Program-made: the position numbers and the translations under genes
Shown: positions 26,139 to 34,140 of the stretch, piece after piece
Position numbering within the stretch: position 1 is the stretch's first letter
Layout of the letters: each line of letters opens with the position of its first letter
Origin: an uncultured Prevotellaceae bacterium
GTDB lineage: Bacteria > Bacteroidota > Bacteroidia > Bacteroidales > Bacteroidaceae
Direction: 5' to 3'
NCBI GenBank assembly: GCA_902769705.1
Contig: CACXPX010000009.1
Span: forward strand, 1 to 64,000
Length of the DNA: 64,000 nt
Notes under the pieces: model-generated
What the model was told of the DNA's origin: nothing
The model's input: the letters and a program-made list of their open reading frames with translations, nothing else
The model's database searches: none

Positions 26139-26762
26139 ATGCGAATAGTGCAGAGTTTTGTTGTGCGCGCTTTGGTGGCCGTAGTCGTAGGCGCGCTTAT
26201 CGTGAAGTATCGGGAGGAGACGGCTCATTGGCTGACCATCTCCATCGGTGGTTTGTTCTTCGTGTCGGGTTTGGTATCGTGTTTTCTGTCTAAACCACTA
26301 CCACTTGTGGGCATAGGGAGTATGCTGCTAGGTGTCATTCTCGCATTGATGCCCTCCACGTTCATCACAGGGCTGATGTATGCTTTGGCGGCAATGATCA
26401 TCCTTGGCTCTATTAACCAATTCATCTGCCTTTTCCGAGCGAGACGTGTATGCAGCATCGGATGGTTCTATTGGCTCATGCCTGCCATCATACTGGCTAT
26501 CGCCGTATTCATCATATTGCAACCATTGGAGGCCTTCACTTCTCCCCTGTTCGTCATCGGCTGGTGCATGATGGTTTATGGAGTGATTGAACTCATCAAC
26601 GGTATTAAGACCTTCAAAGCCCTTAGAACCATCCGACAGGAGGAAGAAGCAAGAGCAGAGGCTGAGGCAAGAGAGAAGCAACTGAACGAGAGTAGTAAAC
26701 TTGAGGACCAAGATAATCAACCGCAACAACAAGTTCAACAACAATTAGAAGACAAATCATGA
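26139..26762 (+). CDS. DUF308 (HdeD-like) membrane protein
   Basis: 207 aa with about six membrane helices arranged as repeated hairpins (GALIV, IGGLFFVSGLVSCF, IGSMLLGVILALM, GLMYALAAMIILG, LMPAIILAIAVFIIL, IGWCMMVYGVIELI), as in DUF308/HdeD proteins linked to acid stress in enterobacteria. The last 45 residues are a cytoplasmic tail: a Glu/Ala-rich helix (EEEARAEAEAREKQ), then a Gln-rich end. The frame can begin at a TTG (26130), but ATG 26139 is preferred. It overlaps the next gene by ATGA, so the two are cotranslated. Confidence 0.88.
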   Translation: MRIVQSFVVRALVAVVVGALIVKYREETAHWLTISIGGLFFVSGLVSCFLSKPLPLVGIGSMLLGVILALMPSTFITGLMYALAAMIILGSINQFICLFRARRVCSIGWFYWLMPAIILAIAVFIILQPLEAFTSPLFVIGWCMMVYGVIELINGIKTFKALRTIRQEEEARAEAEAREKQLNESSKLEDQDNQPQQQVQQQLEDKS

Positions 26763-27397
26763 AAACCGCACACATATTTCTTTCTTTAGCTATTCTGCTA
26801 GTGAGTTGCGGGCAAGCAAGCCAAGCCGATAAGAAAAGTGCGACGTCCAACCAGCAAGCCGATAGCACGGAAGTCGTTCTGCAGAATAACAAGGAAGTAG
26901 GAGACGAGGAACGACCCGCCCGAAACGAATACTCCTTCAAAACCACAATACACATTGACGATAGCGATGACCTCGTTGACAGCATCACCATTGTGGGGTG
27001 GGCACGCGGAAAACAGACGGATTTCATTTTCGGCCACGAGCTGTGGATAAAACAGTTTAAGGAGAAAAAAGAATGGTTCAAAGAGGAAGACATCAATTTC
27101 GATGGCTTTCCTGATCTCATGGTTTATCACGGCTATATAGGTTTTGGCGGCCAGGGTGGCGATGTCTTCGTGGCTTTCGTATGGAAACCTGACGAGCGCA
27201 AGTTTATACAAGTAGAGGACTTCGACGCCATTCCCGACCCCATGTTCGACGCCGAAGCCAAGACCATCAGCACCACCTATCGTGCCGACTATGAATATGT
27301 AGACAGCTACACTTTCAAGTGGGACGGTGATAAACTGAAGGAGGTGGATTGGAACCACGAGCCCATAAGAATGGACGGCGGAGAGGAGGATAATTAA
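26759..27397 (+). CDS. Lipoprotein of unknown function with FG-GAP-like segment
   Basis: 212 aa with a lipobox (LLVSC, Cys17), followed by a polar linker rich in Ala, Gln and Ser. The central part contains DINFDGFPDLMVYHG, the calcium-loop-like DxNxDGxxDL signature of FG-GAP/XAC2610-type proteins, then paired aromatic beta strands (FVWKPDERKFIQVEDF, YTFKWDGDKLKEVDW). No enzymatic motif. Its start codon overlaps the stop of the DUF308 gene, so both probably serve one envelope function. Confidence 0.8.
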   Translation: MKTAHIFLSLAILLVSCGQASQADKKSATSNQQADSTEVVLQNNKEVGDEERPARNEYSFKTTIHIDDSDDLVDSITIVGWARGKQTDFIFGHELWIKQFKEKKEWFKEEDINFDGFPDLMVYHGYIGFGGQGGDVFVAFVWKPDERKFIQVEDFDAIPDPMFDAEAKTISTTYRADYEYVDSYTFKWDGDKLKEVDWNHEPIRMDGGEEDN

Positions 27398-27454
27398 AAA
27401 TATAAAAGGTGTAGCGGCTAAAAGAGTGTTCAATGGTTAATGTTCTCAAAAACT

Positions 27455-27486
27455 CTTGCACAATTCAAAATTATACATTATCTTTG
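27455..27486 (+). promoter_or_regulatory. Promoter of ssrA
   Basis: CTTG (27455-27458), 20 bp, TATCTTTG (27479-27486). The mature tmRNA 5' end is about 70 nt downstream, so a precursor leader is removed by processing. Confidence 0.6.
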
Positions 27487-27557
27487 CAGCCGCATAACGC
27501 ACTTGAATCCTCAAATTGGCATACATTTTGCCATTTGTCATTCAGTTGTTCTCACAT

Positions 27558-27958
27558 GGGGTTGACTGGATTTGACAGCGGGATGAAATGGTACGTAAGC
27601 ACGCGGAGACTCGTTCGCGCTCTCCTAAATCAGAGTGAACAAAAAATTAATTGGCGCAAACAATTACGCTCTCGCTGCCTAATCGAAGCATAGTAGATTA
27701 CTGGCTTAATCCCCTTACTAGGTAGGGGGACGAGACATCGCTCCGAGGATGTTGTTCCGAATCCGGAGATCAAGCGGTGCAGGTTAAATCGGAAATAGCG
27801 TCTGCAGGCCTCGCTGCTGGCGTGAAACTTTAGAGGATAAGGTTGTGGTTGGTGGTCCAGGTCTTGCCGCAACACGAAAACCGAAGGCTGGAATAAGCGT
27901 GTAGAAAGCGTATGGTTTCCCTGTTTGGACGCGGGTTCGACTCCCGCCAGCTCCACCA
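27558..27958 (+). ncRNA. ssrA: tmRNA (transfer-messenger RNA)
   Basis: One-piece tmRNA of about 401 nt for ribosome rescue. The 5' GGGGTTG (27558-27564) pairs with CAGCTCC (27948-27954), followed by A and an encoded CCA (27956-27958). GGTTCGACTCCCGCC is the T-arm. The tag frame ends GCT CTC GCT GCC TAA (stop 27680-27682); the peptide probably reads GANNYALAA with resume codon GGC at 27653, although a GCA resume codon one position later cannot be excluded. The rest folds into pseudoknot regions (for example CCCCTTACTAGGTAGGGG around 27711-27728). It has its own promoter and terminator. Confidence 0.97.
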
Positions 27959-27978
27959 TCATTCAGAGACAAACTATA

Positions 27979-28017
27979 ATCCCTGCAACTCATTTGAATT
28001 GCAGGGATTTGTTTATT
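27979..28017 (+). terminator. Rho-independent terminator of ssrA
   Basis: Perfect 10-bp arms ATCCCTGCAA (27979-27988) and TTGCAGGGAT (27999-28008), then a T-rich run. Confidence 0.85.
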
Positions 28018-28052
28018 ATTAGAGGGTTTGAATCTAAAAACACAAACACTTC

Positions 28053-28874
28053 TCATTCGTTTTCACCCCCTCCCCTTTCATCCTCATCCAAGACATCCTG
28101 TTTCTTTGTGAAATCAAGCAATCTGCCGTATTCATCAAACGAAAAGCGTCGGGCAACATAAAGCGTTGCCAACAACGACACCACCGATGCACAGAATCCT
28201 GCCACAAGCAAAACCATTTGCAAGGCTACGGCTCCCACAACAGAGAAACCACCAAGCAGTAAACTCCATGTGACAACGGGTGAAGCTGTCACCATCAGCG
28301 TGGCCATACGGCCCAATGAGGGCAACGCCACACGTTGCAAAGCCCGACGCACAAACCACGTGAGCGCCATACCAGGACTTGCCCCGTTGCCCGTCAAGTG
28401 GTAATAGAGTTGGTTGTGGTGGCGCAAGCCCATATAATAGATGGTCAGCGCATCAGCGTTCGACCTTGTCATCCCCCCCATCAGTAGTCCTACTACAGGT
28501 ATAAGAAACCGCACCTCAAGAGGATTCTTCAGTCCAAATACCAAAAACAACAACCAGCAGCCGACCACCAGCACAGCCACTAACATGCCTGTCGCAACAG
28601 GAACAAAGAAACGGCTCACGCTGAGCCTTGCCCGACTTGTTGCCGACACAGCGCCCACAACCACCATCAGCAACACGAATGCAACGTTCACCGCCCAATG
28701 GTTCAAGCGGAACACGAAATAGAGGCAGAGCCCCAACACAACAAGACTCGCCACCATCCATGCCAAAGAACGGCATGCACGACGCAGCAAGCCCGTGTCG
28801 AACACATGGAGCACATAGAGAGGCACCACCACCAAAAGCAACCCTAAACAGAATCGGATGATTGATATTTCCAT
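28053..28874 (-). CDS. fetB: FetB/UPF0014-family ABC permease
   Basis: 273-aa membrane protein with about seven segments, matching the FetB (YbbM, UPF0014) family, whose E. coli member works with FetA in iron export. Typical conserved features are LLMGGMTRSNADALTIYYMGLR and the loop GASPGMALTWFVRRALQRVALPSLGRMATLMV. A short acidic tail (DEDERGGGENE) ends it. The start overlaps the upstream ATPase gene by 31 bp. The partner ATPase is reduced (see next entry), so function of the pair is uncertain. Confidence 0.85.
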   Translation of the reverse strand: MEISIIRFCLGLLLVVVPLYVLHVFDTGLLRRACRSLAWMVASLVVLGLCLYFVFRLNHWAVNVAFVLLMVVVGAVSATSRARLSVSRFFVPVATGMLVAVLVVGCWLLFLVFGLKNPLEVRFLIPVVGLLMGGMTRSNADALTIYYMGLRHHNQLYYHLTGNGASPGMALTWFVRRALQRVALPSLGRMATLMVTASPVVTWSLLLGGFSVVGAVALQMVLLVAGFCASVVSLLATLYVARRFSFDEYGRLLDFTKKQDVLDEDERGGGENE

Positions 28875-29377
28875 AATTCCACAAATTTAAAACTCATTTG
28901 GCTCTCGCTGAGCCCTTGCACATGCCCCACAAGACGGTCGCCTTCACTACACGTCAGCACAACAGCCGCACCCTCGTCCACCATCTTTCTCACCGCTTGC
29001 AAGACAGTTTGTCTCGTTGTGTCGTCCTGACCTGTGAGCGGCTCATCAAGAAATGCAACTTGACAACCACGCTCAGCCATCTCCAACACAACATCCACAA
29101 TGTCATCATAAGCGTCTCTTGGCCAATCCTGAGGCACATACCCCATATCCTTGCGCAGATAGGGAGCTGAGCGAGGGGTCACCACCGCCCCATCAACACT
29201 GGCTACGCCCTCATCGAGCGGCCACATCCCCATCAGCGCACGAAGCAGCAAAGTTTTGCCCGAGCCTCTTCCGCCCACAATGCAAACCACCTCGCCACTA
29301 TGCGCCACGAACGACAACCCCTTAAAAAGCTGGCGACCATGGGACAAAACGCTTCCATCTTTCAGTTCAACCTTCAT
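28844..29377 (-). CDS. Shortened ABC ATPase partner of the FetB-like permease
   Basis: 177 aa, against about 210-225 for FetA-type subunits. Walker A is intact (GGRGSGKT, 35-42), a Q-loop is present (YVPQDW, Q83) and Walker B with its catalytic Glu is present (CQVAFLDEP, D111-E112). Only 27 residues separate the Q-loop from Walker B, so the helical subdomain and the LSGGQ signature are missing. The H-loop His is also absent (VVLTCSEGD). Such a protein could bind ATP but should not form a normal hydrolytic dimer. The frame is open up to 29494, but ATG 29377 gives the family-like start MKVELKDGS, 32 bp after a minus-strand TATCTTTG box. Confidence 0.8.
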   Translation of the reverse strand: MKVELKDGSVLSHGRQLFKGLSFVAHSGEVVCIVGGRGSGKTLLLRALMGMWPLDEGVASVDGAVVTPRSAPYLRKDMGYVPQDWPRDAYDDIVDVVLEMAERGCQVAFLDEPLTGQDDTTRQTVLQAVRKMVDEGAAVVLTCSEGDRLVGHVQGLSESQMSFKFVELWKYQSSDSV

Positions 29378-29408
29378 CTCCTCTCTTATCTCCTTCCAAA
29401 ACTTGCTA

Positions 29409-29467
29409 CAAAGATAAAAAAAACTCACGACACCCCACAACAAACAACAAAAAAATTCGTAACTTTG
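29409..29467. promoter_or_regulatory. Divergent promoter pair
   Basis: TATCTTTG on the minus strand (29409-29416) for the ATPase-fetB pair and TAACTTTG on the plus strand (29460-29467) for the agmatine deiminase gene. Confidence 0.6.
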
Positions 29468-29507
29468 CCACGAGATTTTCACATCTCGTCTCACATCACA
29501 ATTCTGA

Positions 29508-30596
29508 ATGTTTCAAAACCTTATGCCACAAATGATCGATTACATACTGCCTGCAGAATGGTATCCGCAAAGCGCCATACAACTGACTTGGCCGCACGAG
29601 GGAACTGACTGGGCACCTTATCTTGAAGAAATCATCCACACCTATGTGGAACTCGCACGAGAAATCACCAGGAACGAACGTCTCATCATCGCCGCAGAAG
29701 ACCCGGAAAAAGCGAAGCAACGCCTCACCGGCGAACTGCCCATGAAGCAAATGCGCAGAGTGTCATTCTGCCAATGCCCCATCGATGACACGTGGGCACG
29801 CGATCATGGTGCCCTCACCCTCCTACCCATGACCGGCAACTACCTCAACCAGAAAGAAAAGGGCAGTCAAGCCATCAACCTGAAGTTCACTTTCAATGGA
29901 TGGGGGGGCAAATACCCGTCCACCAACGACAATAACATCGCCCACCACCTCTTCGCAGAAGGACACCTCGCCAAGCAAATGGAAGACCACGAAGACTTCG
30001 AGCTCGAAGGAGGAGCTATAGAGAGCGATGGCCGAGGCACCATCATGACGACTTCTCTTTGCCTGTTGAAACGCAACCAGCCACACACAATTGAGCAGAT
30101 AGAAGAAGAACTGAAATACCGCCTACGTGCCAAGCGCGTCATCTGGATTCATCATGGCCAACTCAGCGGTGATGATACTGACGGCCACATCGACACCATT
30201 GTTAGAATGGCGCCCTACAACACCCTACTCTACACTCGATGCGACGACCCCAACGATGAGCACTATGCCGACTTCAAGGCCTTGGAGCAAGAGTTGAAAG
30301 CCCTAAGAACTGCTGAGGGCCGCCCATACAAGCTGCTACCGCTCCCTCTGCCCGACCCCATCTTCGAGGTTGATGGTCACAGGCTACCCGCCACCTACGC
30401 CAATTTCCTTATTATCAATGAGGGCGTACTCATTCCCACCTACAACCAACCAGCCAAAGACAAAGCTGCAACTGAAATGATTTCCAAAGCGTTCCCCCAC
30501 CGCAAACCGCTACCCATCGATGCCCGCACCATCATCCGCCAGCATGGTTCCATACATTGCCTCACCATGCAATTTCCACGAGGAACTGCGAAATAG
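29508..30596 (+). CDS. Agmatine deiminase family protein
   Basis: 362-aa member of the guanidino-modifying superfamily (agmatine deiminase/bacterial peptidylarginine deiminase). Agmatine deiminase converts agmatine to N-carbamoylputrescine for putrescine synthesis. Seen are LTWPHEGTDW near the N-terminus, DDTWARDHG (substrate-binding Asp), LEGGAIESDG, GDDTDGHIDT with the catalytic His, and the nucleophilic Cys in HGSIHCLTMQ near the C-terminus. No signal peptide, so it is cytoplasmic. Starts at M1, M6 or M9 are all possible; the promoter at 29460 allows any of them. No carbamoylputrescine amidase is nearby. Confidence 0.9.
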   Translation: MFQNLMPQMIDYILPAEWYPQSAIQLTWPHEGTDWAPYLEEIIHTYVELAREITRNERLIIAAEDPEKAKQRLTGELPMKQMRRVSFCQCPIDDTWARDHGALTLLPMTGNYLNQKEKGSQAINLKFTFNGWGGKYPSTNDNNIAHHLFAEGHLAKQMEDHEDFELEGGAIESDGRGTIMTTSLCLLKRNQPHTIEQIEEELKYRLRAKRVIWIHHGQLSGDDTDGHIDTIVRMAPYNTLLYTRCDDPNDEHYADFKALEQELKALRTAEGRPYKLLPLPLPDPIFEVDGHRLPATYANFLIINEGVLIPTYNQPAKDKAATEMISKAFPHRKPLPIDARTIIRQHGSIHCLTMQFPRGTAK

Positions 30597-30680
30597 GCTT
30601 TTCATTTTAATGCAATACAAGGTGTCTGGCATTTTAGGTTAAAGTCTACCATAATCAGGAATAGACATTTTTAATATTCA

Positions 30681-30688
30681 TATCTTTG
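30681..30688 (+). promoter_or_regulatory. Promoter box of the phosphoglycerate-mutase-like gene
   Basis: TATCTTTG, 45 bp before the GTG start at 30734. Confidence 0.55.
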
Positions 30689-30733
30689 CAAACGTATTCG
30701 ACCATTCATTTTCATCTATTCAACTAAAAAGAC

Positions 30734-31264
30734 GTGGAAGCTGCTGAGAAAATCGTTACAACGTTGTTTCTCGTGCGTCACGGAGAGACCGAAGACAACG
30801 TGAACCAAATCATGCAAGGTCAGACGCAAGGACGACTGACCAAACATGGCGTAGAGCAGGCTCGTGAACTAGCCGAACGGATGCACCGCGAACAAATCGA
30901 CGTTTTCTTCGCAAGCGATTTGCAACGTTCTATCGACACATGCCGCATCATTGCCCAACCACACGGAAAAACCGTCCAAACAACTCCTTTGCTTCGAGAA
31001 CGCGACTGGGGAGGCTTCACAGGCCTTTATATCCCCGACTTGAAAGACCGCGTTTGGCCAGACGACATTGAAACCATCGCCCAAATGAAAGAACGAGCTC
31101 GCCAATTTCTTAACCTCTTGCGCGAGGAATATGCTGGCTGTCACGTATTGGCTGTGGGGCACGGCATCATGAACAAGGCCATCCAAAGCGTGCACTATGG
31201 CAAACCCATGAACGAGGTCGAGAAAATGACGAACGGCGAAGTGAGAATACTGATAATAGAGTAA
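30734..31264 (+). CDS. Histidine phosphatase (phosphoglycerate-mutase-like)
   Basis: 176-aa histidine phosphatase of the PGAM/CobC branch. The catalytic LVRHGETEDN starts the fold, RERDWGGFTG carries the acid Glu region and AVGHG holds the second His near the C-terminus. Members dephosphorylate small phosphorylated metabolites; the substrate is not determined. The start is a GTG at 30734: no ATG occurs before the essential RHG motif, and this GTG is well placed after the promoter box. A hairpin terminator follows 37 bp after the stop. Confidence 0.9.
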   Translation: MEAAEKIVTTLFLVRHGETEDNVNQIMQGQTQGRLTKHGVEQARELAERMHREQIDVFFASDLQRSIDTCRIIAQPHGKTVQTTPLLRERDWGGFTGLYIPDLKDRVWPDDIETIAQMKERARQFLNLLREEYAGCHVLAVGHGIMNKAIQSVHYGKPMNEVEKMTNGEVRILIIE

Positions 31265-31300
31265 TAGGGGCAAGAAGGCCAAATGCAAAAAGGTTATCAA

Positions 31301-31335
31301 AAAGAGCGAAGCCATCGCTCCGCTCTTTCTTCAGT
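31301..31335. terminator. Hairpin terminator after the histidine phosphatase gene
   Basis: Arms AAAGAGCG (31301-31308) and CGCTCTTT (31321-31328), then CTTC. The flanking A and T runs suit both strands, and the gene at 31524 converges on it. A second hairpin, CCCTTT/AAAGGG, lies near 31411-31431. Confidence 0.65.
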
Positions 31336-31523
31336 TCAAAGTTTCAATTCTTCTCAAACTTTTTCACATATTTCGTTTTGCTTTTGTCTCCTGAATAACA
31401 ACCCTTTCACCTTTTAAAGGGCCAATACACTAGTTTGAGATGAATTATTACAAGGTCTTACATCAGAAATATATCGTTTTTATTGATCCTGTCATGAGTT
31501 CTCTCATTGTCAGCTATCCGCTT

Positions 31524-32708
31524 TTATCTGCGACCACCGAAGTGTCCACCGCCTCCACGGCTGCCACCACCGCTGCTGCTACGCGAGGGAGAACTGGAAG
31601 AACGGCCCATGGAGCTTGAACTGCTGCTACGCGAGGGAGAACTGAAAGAACGGCTCGGAGCACTTGAACTGCTACTGCGCGAAGGAGTGCTGATAGAACG
31701 GCTCGGTGCGCTTGAGCTGCTAGAAGATGAGCGGCTGGGGGTAAAAGTGCTGCGCGGAGCAGAGCTCGAACTATTGCCGAAATGGCGGTTGGATGAGCTT
31801 GAACTACCCGTGTTGGGACGTGTCACCGTTGTGCGAGTGCTGCTCTGATTGAAGTTGCGAGGTGTAGCACTCGGAGTGGTGGTGCTGGGCGACGTTGTTG
31901 ATGGACGTGTAGTTGTGGTGTTCGAACGTCCGCCGAACGAACGATTGCCTTGTTGGTTCGAGTTGTTCATCTGCGGGCTCGAGCTGTTTATGTTGCTACG
32001 GTTTCCACCGCTGTTTCCATTACCGAATGTACGGTTACTGCCCGATGAACGGCGGTTGTCGATATTACCCTGACGGTTAGGCCGGTTTCCATTGTTAGGA
32101 CGATTGCCGTTTCCGAACGAGCGGTTTCCGTTGCTTACAGAGCGGTTGTCACGACGATTGTCAAGTCCGCGCTGTCCACGTCCAAAGTCTCCACGCTCAA
32201 AGCGGTCGTGCATTCCCACATGACGATCACGGCTAGTGTGAGTGACATATGTGCGGCCGTGATAGTAAGAACGTCCGCCATTCATGCGCCAACTGTGTCC
32301 TCCACGATAGACGGTGTAGAAGTGAGGCCGTCCGAAGTAGAAGAAGTCACGGTGGGGATAGCGTGCGTAGATTCCGAAGTGCCAATATCCAGCCTCCCAG
32401 TAAAGGGGACGATAGAAGTAGGTGGCATCGACAAAAGCACGATATTGCCAGTCGAGCAGAATATAGCTCAGGTCGAGATTGCGCTGCTGCCAGTAGATGC
32501 CGTAGAGATCGGCTTGTGTGTTGACGCTCATCAAATAGTCGAGGTTCACCTCGAACGCAGCTTCGTACTGCTCCTCGGTGAGATTCAGTTCATACGCCAT
32601 CTTGTCAGTCAGGAAGAGGGCCTGCTGGCGTGCTTGTTCGTAACTCATGGCGTTAGCCGAAGCAGCGAATGTAAACAGTGCCACGAGGGCGATGATCATT
32701 TTTTTCAT
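31524..32708 (-). CDS. Secreted protein with long Ser/Arg/Asn-rich low-complexity C-terminus
   Basis: 394 aa. Signal peptide (about 1-20, ANAM), then a folded region (about 21-165): helical DKMAYELNLTEEQYEAAFEVN and many aromatic residues (YFYRPLYWEAGYWHFGIYARYPHRDFFYFG). The remaining 230 residues are disordered-looking: RNN-rich (NRRDNRSVSNGNRSFGNGN), then Ser/Pro/Arg repeats of the APSRS-STPSRSSSSS type, ending RGGGGHFGGRR. The strong positive charge suggests binding to anionic polymers at the surface, but that is inference. I do not recognise a named family. A minus-strand TATCTTTG box lies at 32750-32757. Confidence 0.82.
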   Translation of the reverse strand: MKKMIIALVALFTFAASANAMSYEQARQQALFLTDKMAYELNLTEEQYEAAFEVNLDYLMSVNTQADLYGIYWQQRNLDLSYILLDWQYRAFVDATYFYRPLYWEAGYWHFGIYARYPHRDFFYFGRPHFYTVYRGGHSWRMNGGRSYYHGRTYVTHTSRDRHVGMHDRFERGDFGRGQRGLDNRRDNRSVSNGNRSFGNGNRPNNGNRPNRQGNIDNRRSSGSNRTFGNGNSGGNRSNINSSSPQMNNSNQQGNRSFGGRSNTTTTRPSTTSPSTTTPSATPRNFNQSSTRTTVTRPNTGSSSSSNRHFGNSSSSAPRSTFTPSRSSSSSSSAPSRSISTPSRSSSSSAPSRSFSSPSRSSSSSSMGRSSSSPSRSSSGGGSRGGGGHFGGRR

Positions 32709-32749
32709 ATTCTTAGGATTTTAAATTGTTTATATTCTTGTTCACGATG

Positions 32750-32812
32750 CAAAGATATGAACAAACTATCAACTCCAAAAAGGATTTTCCCTAAACTGAG
32801 AGGGGAAAATCC
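32750..32812. promoter_or_regulatory. Promoter and perfect inverted repeat upstream of the 32708 gene
   Basis: Minus-strand TATCTTTG (32750-32757) and TTTG (32776-32779) form the promoter. Immediately outside is a perfect 10-bp inverted repeat, GGATTTTCCC (32782-32791) with its complement at 32803-32812 and an 11-bp spacer, just upstream of the -33 box. It could be an operator or a transcript-end hairpin; there is no clear T run. Confidence 0.5.
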
Positions 32813-32951
32813 CTATAAATATAGTTGTTGATTATTTAGAGGTGGAAGAATGTAATAAAAAGGAGGATCTCAACGTTATTATAATAGGTATATCAATAGG
32901 TTATATTGGTTGAAAATGGGAAGGCATGCTTCAAGCAAGCCCCAACGTAAG

Positions 32952-34106
32952 ATGATCAAGTTTTTGGATTTACAACGGGTGACAGCCCTTTATGCCGATG
33001 AATACCACGAGGCCATGCGCCGCGTGGCTGACTCGGGTTGGTATCTGCAGGGTAAGGCGGTGGCTCAGTTTGAACAAGACTATGCCACCTACATCGGCAC
33101 ACGCCATTGCATAGGAGTGGCCAACGGACTTGATGCGCTCACGCTCATATACAGAGCATACATCGAGATGGGAATGATGCAACCTGGCGATGAGGTCATC
33201 GTGCCAGCCAACACCTATATAGCCTCTATTCTGGCCATCACGGAGAACGGGTTGAAGCCCGTGTTGGTGGAGCCGCGGTTCGAGACGCTGGAGATAGACG
33301 ACAACTTGATTGAAAGCCACATCACGCCGCGCACACGCTCCATCATGATTGTGCACCTTTATGGGCGTTGCGCCTACACAGAACGCATTGGAGATATCTG
33401 CCGACGTCATAACCTTCTTTTGGTGGAAGACAACGCCCAGGCTCACGGTTGCGCCTATAACTCAACACCCAACACCCAAAAGACAGGCTCTTTTGGACAT
33501 GCTGCCGGACACAGCTTCTACCCTACAAAAAACATGGGAGCATTTGGCGATGCTGGAGCTGTCACCACCAACGACGGCACTTTGGCTGAGATGATTCGGG
33601 CACTTGGTAACTATGGTTCGAGCAAGAAATACGTTTTCAACCATTGCGGGCGCAACAGCCGAATGGATGAGTTGCAAGCTGCCATACTGAGTGTGAAACT
33701 GCGACATCTCGAAGAAGACAACCGGCATCGGAGAACCTTCGCCCACCGCTATATCGAAGCATTGGAGCACGTTGAAGGCATCACCCTTCCACTTACATTG
33801 CCCGATGAACAGAATGTATGGCACCAGTTCCCCATCTTCTCAAAAGAGCGTGACCACTTGCAACAAAGGTTGGCCGAAAAAGGCGTGGAAACTATGATTC
33901 ACTACCCCATCCCGCCCCACAAGCAACACTGCTTTGCCCAATGGAATAGCCTTAGTTTCCCCATAACCGAGCGAATACACAACGAAGAACTCAGCCTTCC
34001 CATCAGCCAAGCGATGACGCTGGACGAAGTGGATCAAGTGACGGCCATTCTCACAAAAGAGGTGGAAGGAAGCAATAAATCACTATTTGACACGTTAATC
34101 AAGTAA
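32952..34106 (+). CDS. DegT/DnrJ/EryC1/StrS family aminotransferase
   Basis: 384-aa PLP enzyme that aminates a nucleotide-linked keto sugar, making an amino sugar for surface glycans. The fold is complete: VANGLDALTL, VPANTYIASILAI, VEDNAQAHG (PLP-binding Asp160) and SFYPTKNMGAFGDAG with the Schiff-base Lys193. The segment GRNSRMDELQAAIL is typical of the family. Starts at 32910 (TTG) or 32916 are possible; ATG 32952 gives the family-normal MIKFLDLQ. It is followed by the Wzi-like gene 34 bp later and begins the polysaccharide region. Confidence 0.92.
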   Translation: MIKFLDLQRVTALYADEYHEAMRRVADSGWYLQGKAVAQFEQDYATYIGTRHCIGVANGLDALTLIYRAYIEMGMMQPGDEVIVPANTYIASILAITENGLKPVLVEPRFETLEIDDNLIESHITPRTRSIMIVHLYGRCAYTERIGDICRRHNLLLVEDNAQAHGCAYNSTPNTQKTGSFGHAAGHSFYPTKNMGAFGDAGAVTTNDGTLAEMIRALGNYGSSKKYVFNHCGRNSRMDELQAAILSVKLRHLEEDNRHRRTFAHRYIEALEHVEGITLPLTLPDEQNVWHQFPIFSKERDHLQQRLAEKGVETMIHYPIPPHKQHCFAQWNSLSFPITERIHNEELSLPISQAMTLDEVDQVTAILTKEVEGSNKSLFDTLIK

Positions 34107-34140
34107 AAAACTGAACCTACGCACTTACACCATATTATAT

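Noticed and set aside
27630-27962. Open frame antisense to tmRNA (VELAGVEPASKQGN...)
   Set aside because: It lies entirely on the complement of ssrA and its 3' tRNA-like domain; a well-known spurious translation.
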